NCBI GenBank assembly: GCA_964346075.1
Contig: CAYFTH010000041.1
Coordinates: 1-22,703 of the forward strand
Reading direction: 5' to 3'
Source: Brumimicrobium sp964346075
GTDB taxonomy: Bacteria; Bacteroidota; Bacteroidia; Flavobacteriales_D; Crocinitomicaceae
Length of the DNA stretch: 22,703 bases
The translations under genes and the position numbers were made by a program. Of the stretch, positions 22,020-22,703 are shown one piece after another (position 1 is the first letter of the stretch; the number at the start of each line of letters is the position of its first letter). Under the pieces are notes generated by a model. That model was given only the letters and a program-made list of their open reading frames with translations. It was not told the DNA's origin and did no database searches.

Positions 22020-22703
22020 CTAGTCGCTTTTCTTGACTACGGCATTAAAAAAAACAATAAAAAAAGCGATCAATAAACCTACAAGAACACCTAATATTGT
22101 TTTTTTAAGAACATTTTCTTTCACTGGTCGATGAGGACGTTCCGGAGGGATGTAAGTACTCGTGACTTGATTCACAAAAGATGTTTTGGGAAATAATTCT
22201 TTTGCTGAGGTATTTAATAATTGCTGCTCTGTTTCTTCCAATACATCAATTTCACTTTTCGTAAGGGAGCGATTCATATTAAATGAAACCAGTAAACTAT
22301 CGTATACCAAATGCTCTCGACTTAATAAATCATTTAAGTTGAACGAGACTCCAAGCTTTCTCAGTTCGTCAAATTGTATTTTATTAATTCGTGCGGGAGA
22401 ATTCGTTTTATCTAATTTATTGAGCCCCTCAATTTTTTTATTTAACAATTTTACGTCATTTTTTTTACGCAAAATATCATTTCTCATTTTTACAATAAAT
22501 TGATTACGCGCCTCCTTCTTGAGATATAAATCGATGCTCGTAAAAAAACTATCCATGAACTGCTCAAAGTAATAGGCTAAGCTATCATTTTTTTCTCGTC
22601 TCATTATGAATTGAATCGTCGATTGGTCTTGGGATTCTAAAGAATAATCCACCTGTAATCCACGATAACGAAAATGCTCTGAATCTAGAATCTTAAGGTA
22701 ATC
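22020..22703 (-). CDS. Wzz/GumC-like chain-length determinant, partial at window edge
   Basis: Open to the window edge: the 51 bases before the apparent GTG at 22652 continue in frame without a stop, so the gene starts outside. The visible 227 residues contain a long charged helical region (about 60-110, KKEARNQF ... RKKNDVKLLNKKIEGL, probably coiled coil), a proline-rich PPERPHRPVKENV motif and one C-terminal membrane helix (KKTILGVLVGLLIAFFIVFF) with a short basic tail. This is the end structure of Wzz-type polysaccharide co-polymerases, which set chain length with Wzy. There is no BY-kinase domain after the last helix, so it is of the kinase-less type. It lies six bases before the polymerase start, in the same operon. 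Confidence 0.8.
   Translation of the reverse strand, partial: DYLKILDSEHFRYRGLQVDYSLESQDQSTIQFIMRREKNDSLAYYFEQFMDSFFTSIDLYLKKEARNQFIVKMRNDILRKKNDVKLLNKKIEGLNKLDKTNSPARINKIQFDELRKLGVSFNLNDLLSREHLVYDSLLVSFNMNRSLTKSEIDVLEETEQQLLNTSAKELFPKTSFVNQVTSTYIPPERPHRPVKENVLKKTILGVLVGLLIAFFIVFFNAVVKKSD

Noticed and set aside
22020..22652. Chain-length protein as a complete 210-residue gene starting at GTG 22652
   Set aside because: The frame is open for all 51 bases upstream to the window edge, and the N-terminal membrane helix of the family is missing, so it is partial.

Overview
The window looks like chromosomal DNA from a Bacteroidota bacterium, probably a marine or freshwater member of the Flavobacteriales. 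I infer this from the AT-rich sequence, two secreted proteins ending in type IX secretion (T9SS) sorting domains (one type A, one type B/gliding type), SprB repeats, a TonB-dependent receptor with an N-terminal carboxypeptidase-regulatory-like domain, and promoter candidates matching the Bacteroidota TTG / TAnnTTTG pattern. No tRNA, rRNA, CRISPR array or intact transposase was found. A run of exactly 100 N (5490-5589) is an assembly gap that splits one large adhesin gene.

Layout. (1) 1-344: no gene; a bidirectional hairpin terminator at 286-322. (2) 345-2210 (-): secreted parallel beta-helix protein with a type A sorting domain. (3) 2529-3113 (-): orphan SiaB-family histidine-kinase-like regulator. 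(4) 3243-6828 (-): glycine-rich, six-SprB-repeat, type B-sorted surface protein, interrupted by the gap. (5) 6930-8732 (-): a DegT-family sugar aminotransferase followed at once by a PglC-like phosphoglycosyl transferase, behind a near-consensus promoter. (6) 9094-12597 (-): TonB-dependent siderophore-type receptor plus a PepSY membrane protein, an iron-uptake pair. (7) 12826-15607 (+): a corA pseudogene with its middle deleted, then three genes joined by stop/start overlaps: RimB-like retropepsin-fold protein, RimK glutamate ligase and an AstE/aspartoacylase-family zinc hydrolase. (8) 15581-22703 (-, running off the window): a surface-polysaccharide cluster comprising Wzz-like chain-length regulator (partial), Wzy-like polymerase, GT4, GT2, a second DegT-type aminotransferase and an O-antigen-ligase-family protein. 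One hexapeptide acyltransferase lies on the opposite strand inside it.

How the parts relate. The aminotransferase/PglC pair could make and load the first sugar onto undecaprenyl phosphate. The glycosyltransferases, polymerase, chain-length protein and ligase-family protein in region 8 would extend, polymerise and transfer a polysaccharide, although the two regions are separated by the iron and rim loci. The two T9SS cargo proteins are surface or secreted products of a machinery not encoded here. The rim operon is the most interesting part: a glutamate 'writer' (RimK) is translationally coupled to two hydrolase-fold proteins, suggesting a reversible or processed glutamylation module; its leading gene, corA, has been broken by an internal deletion.
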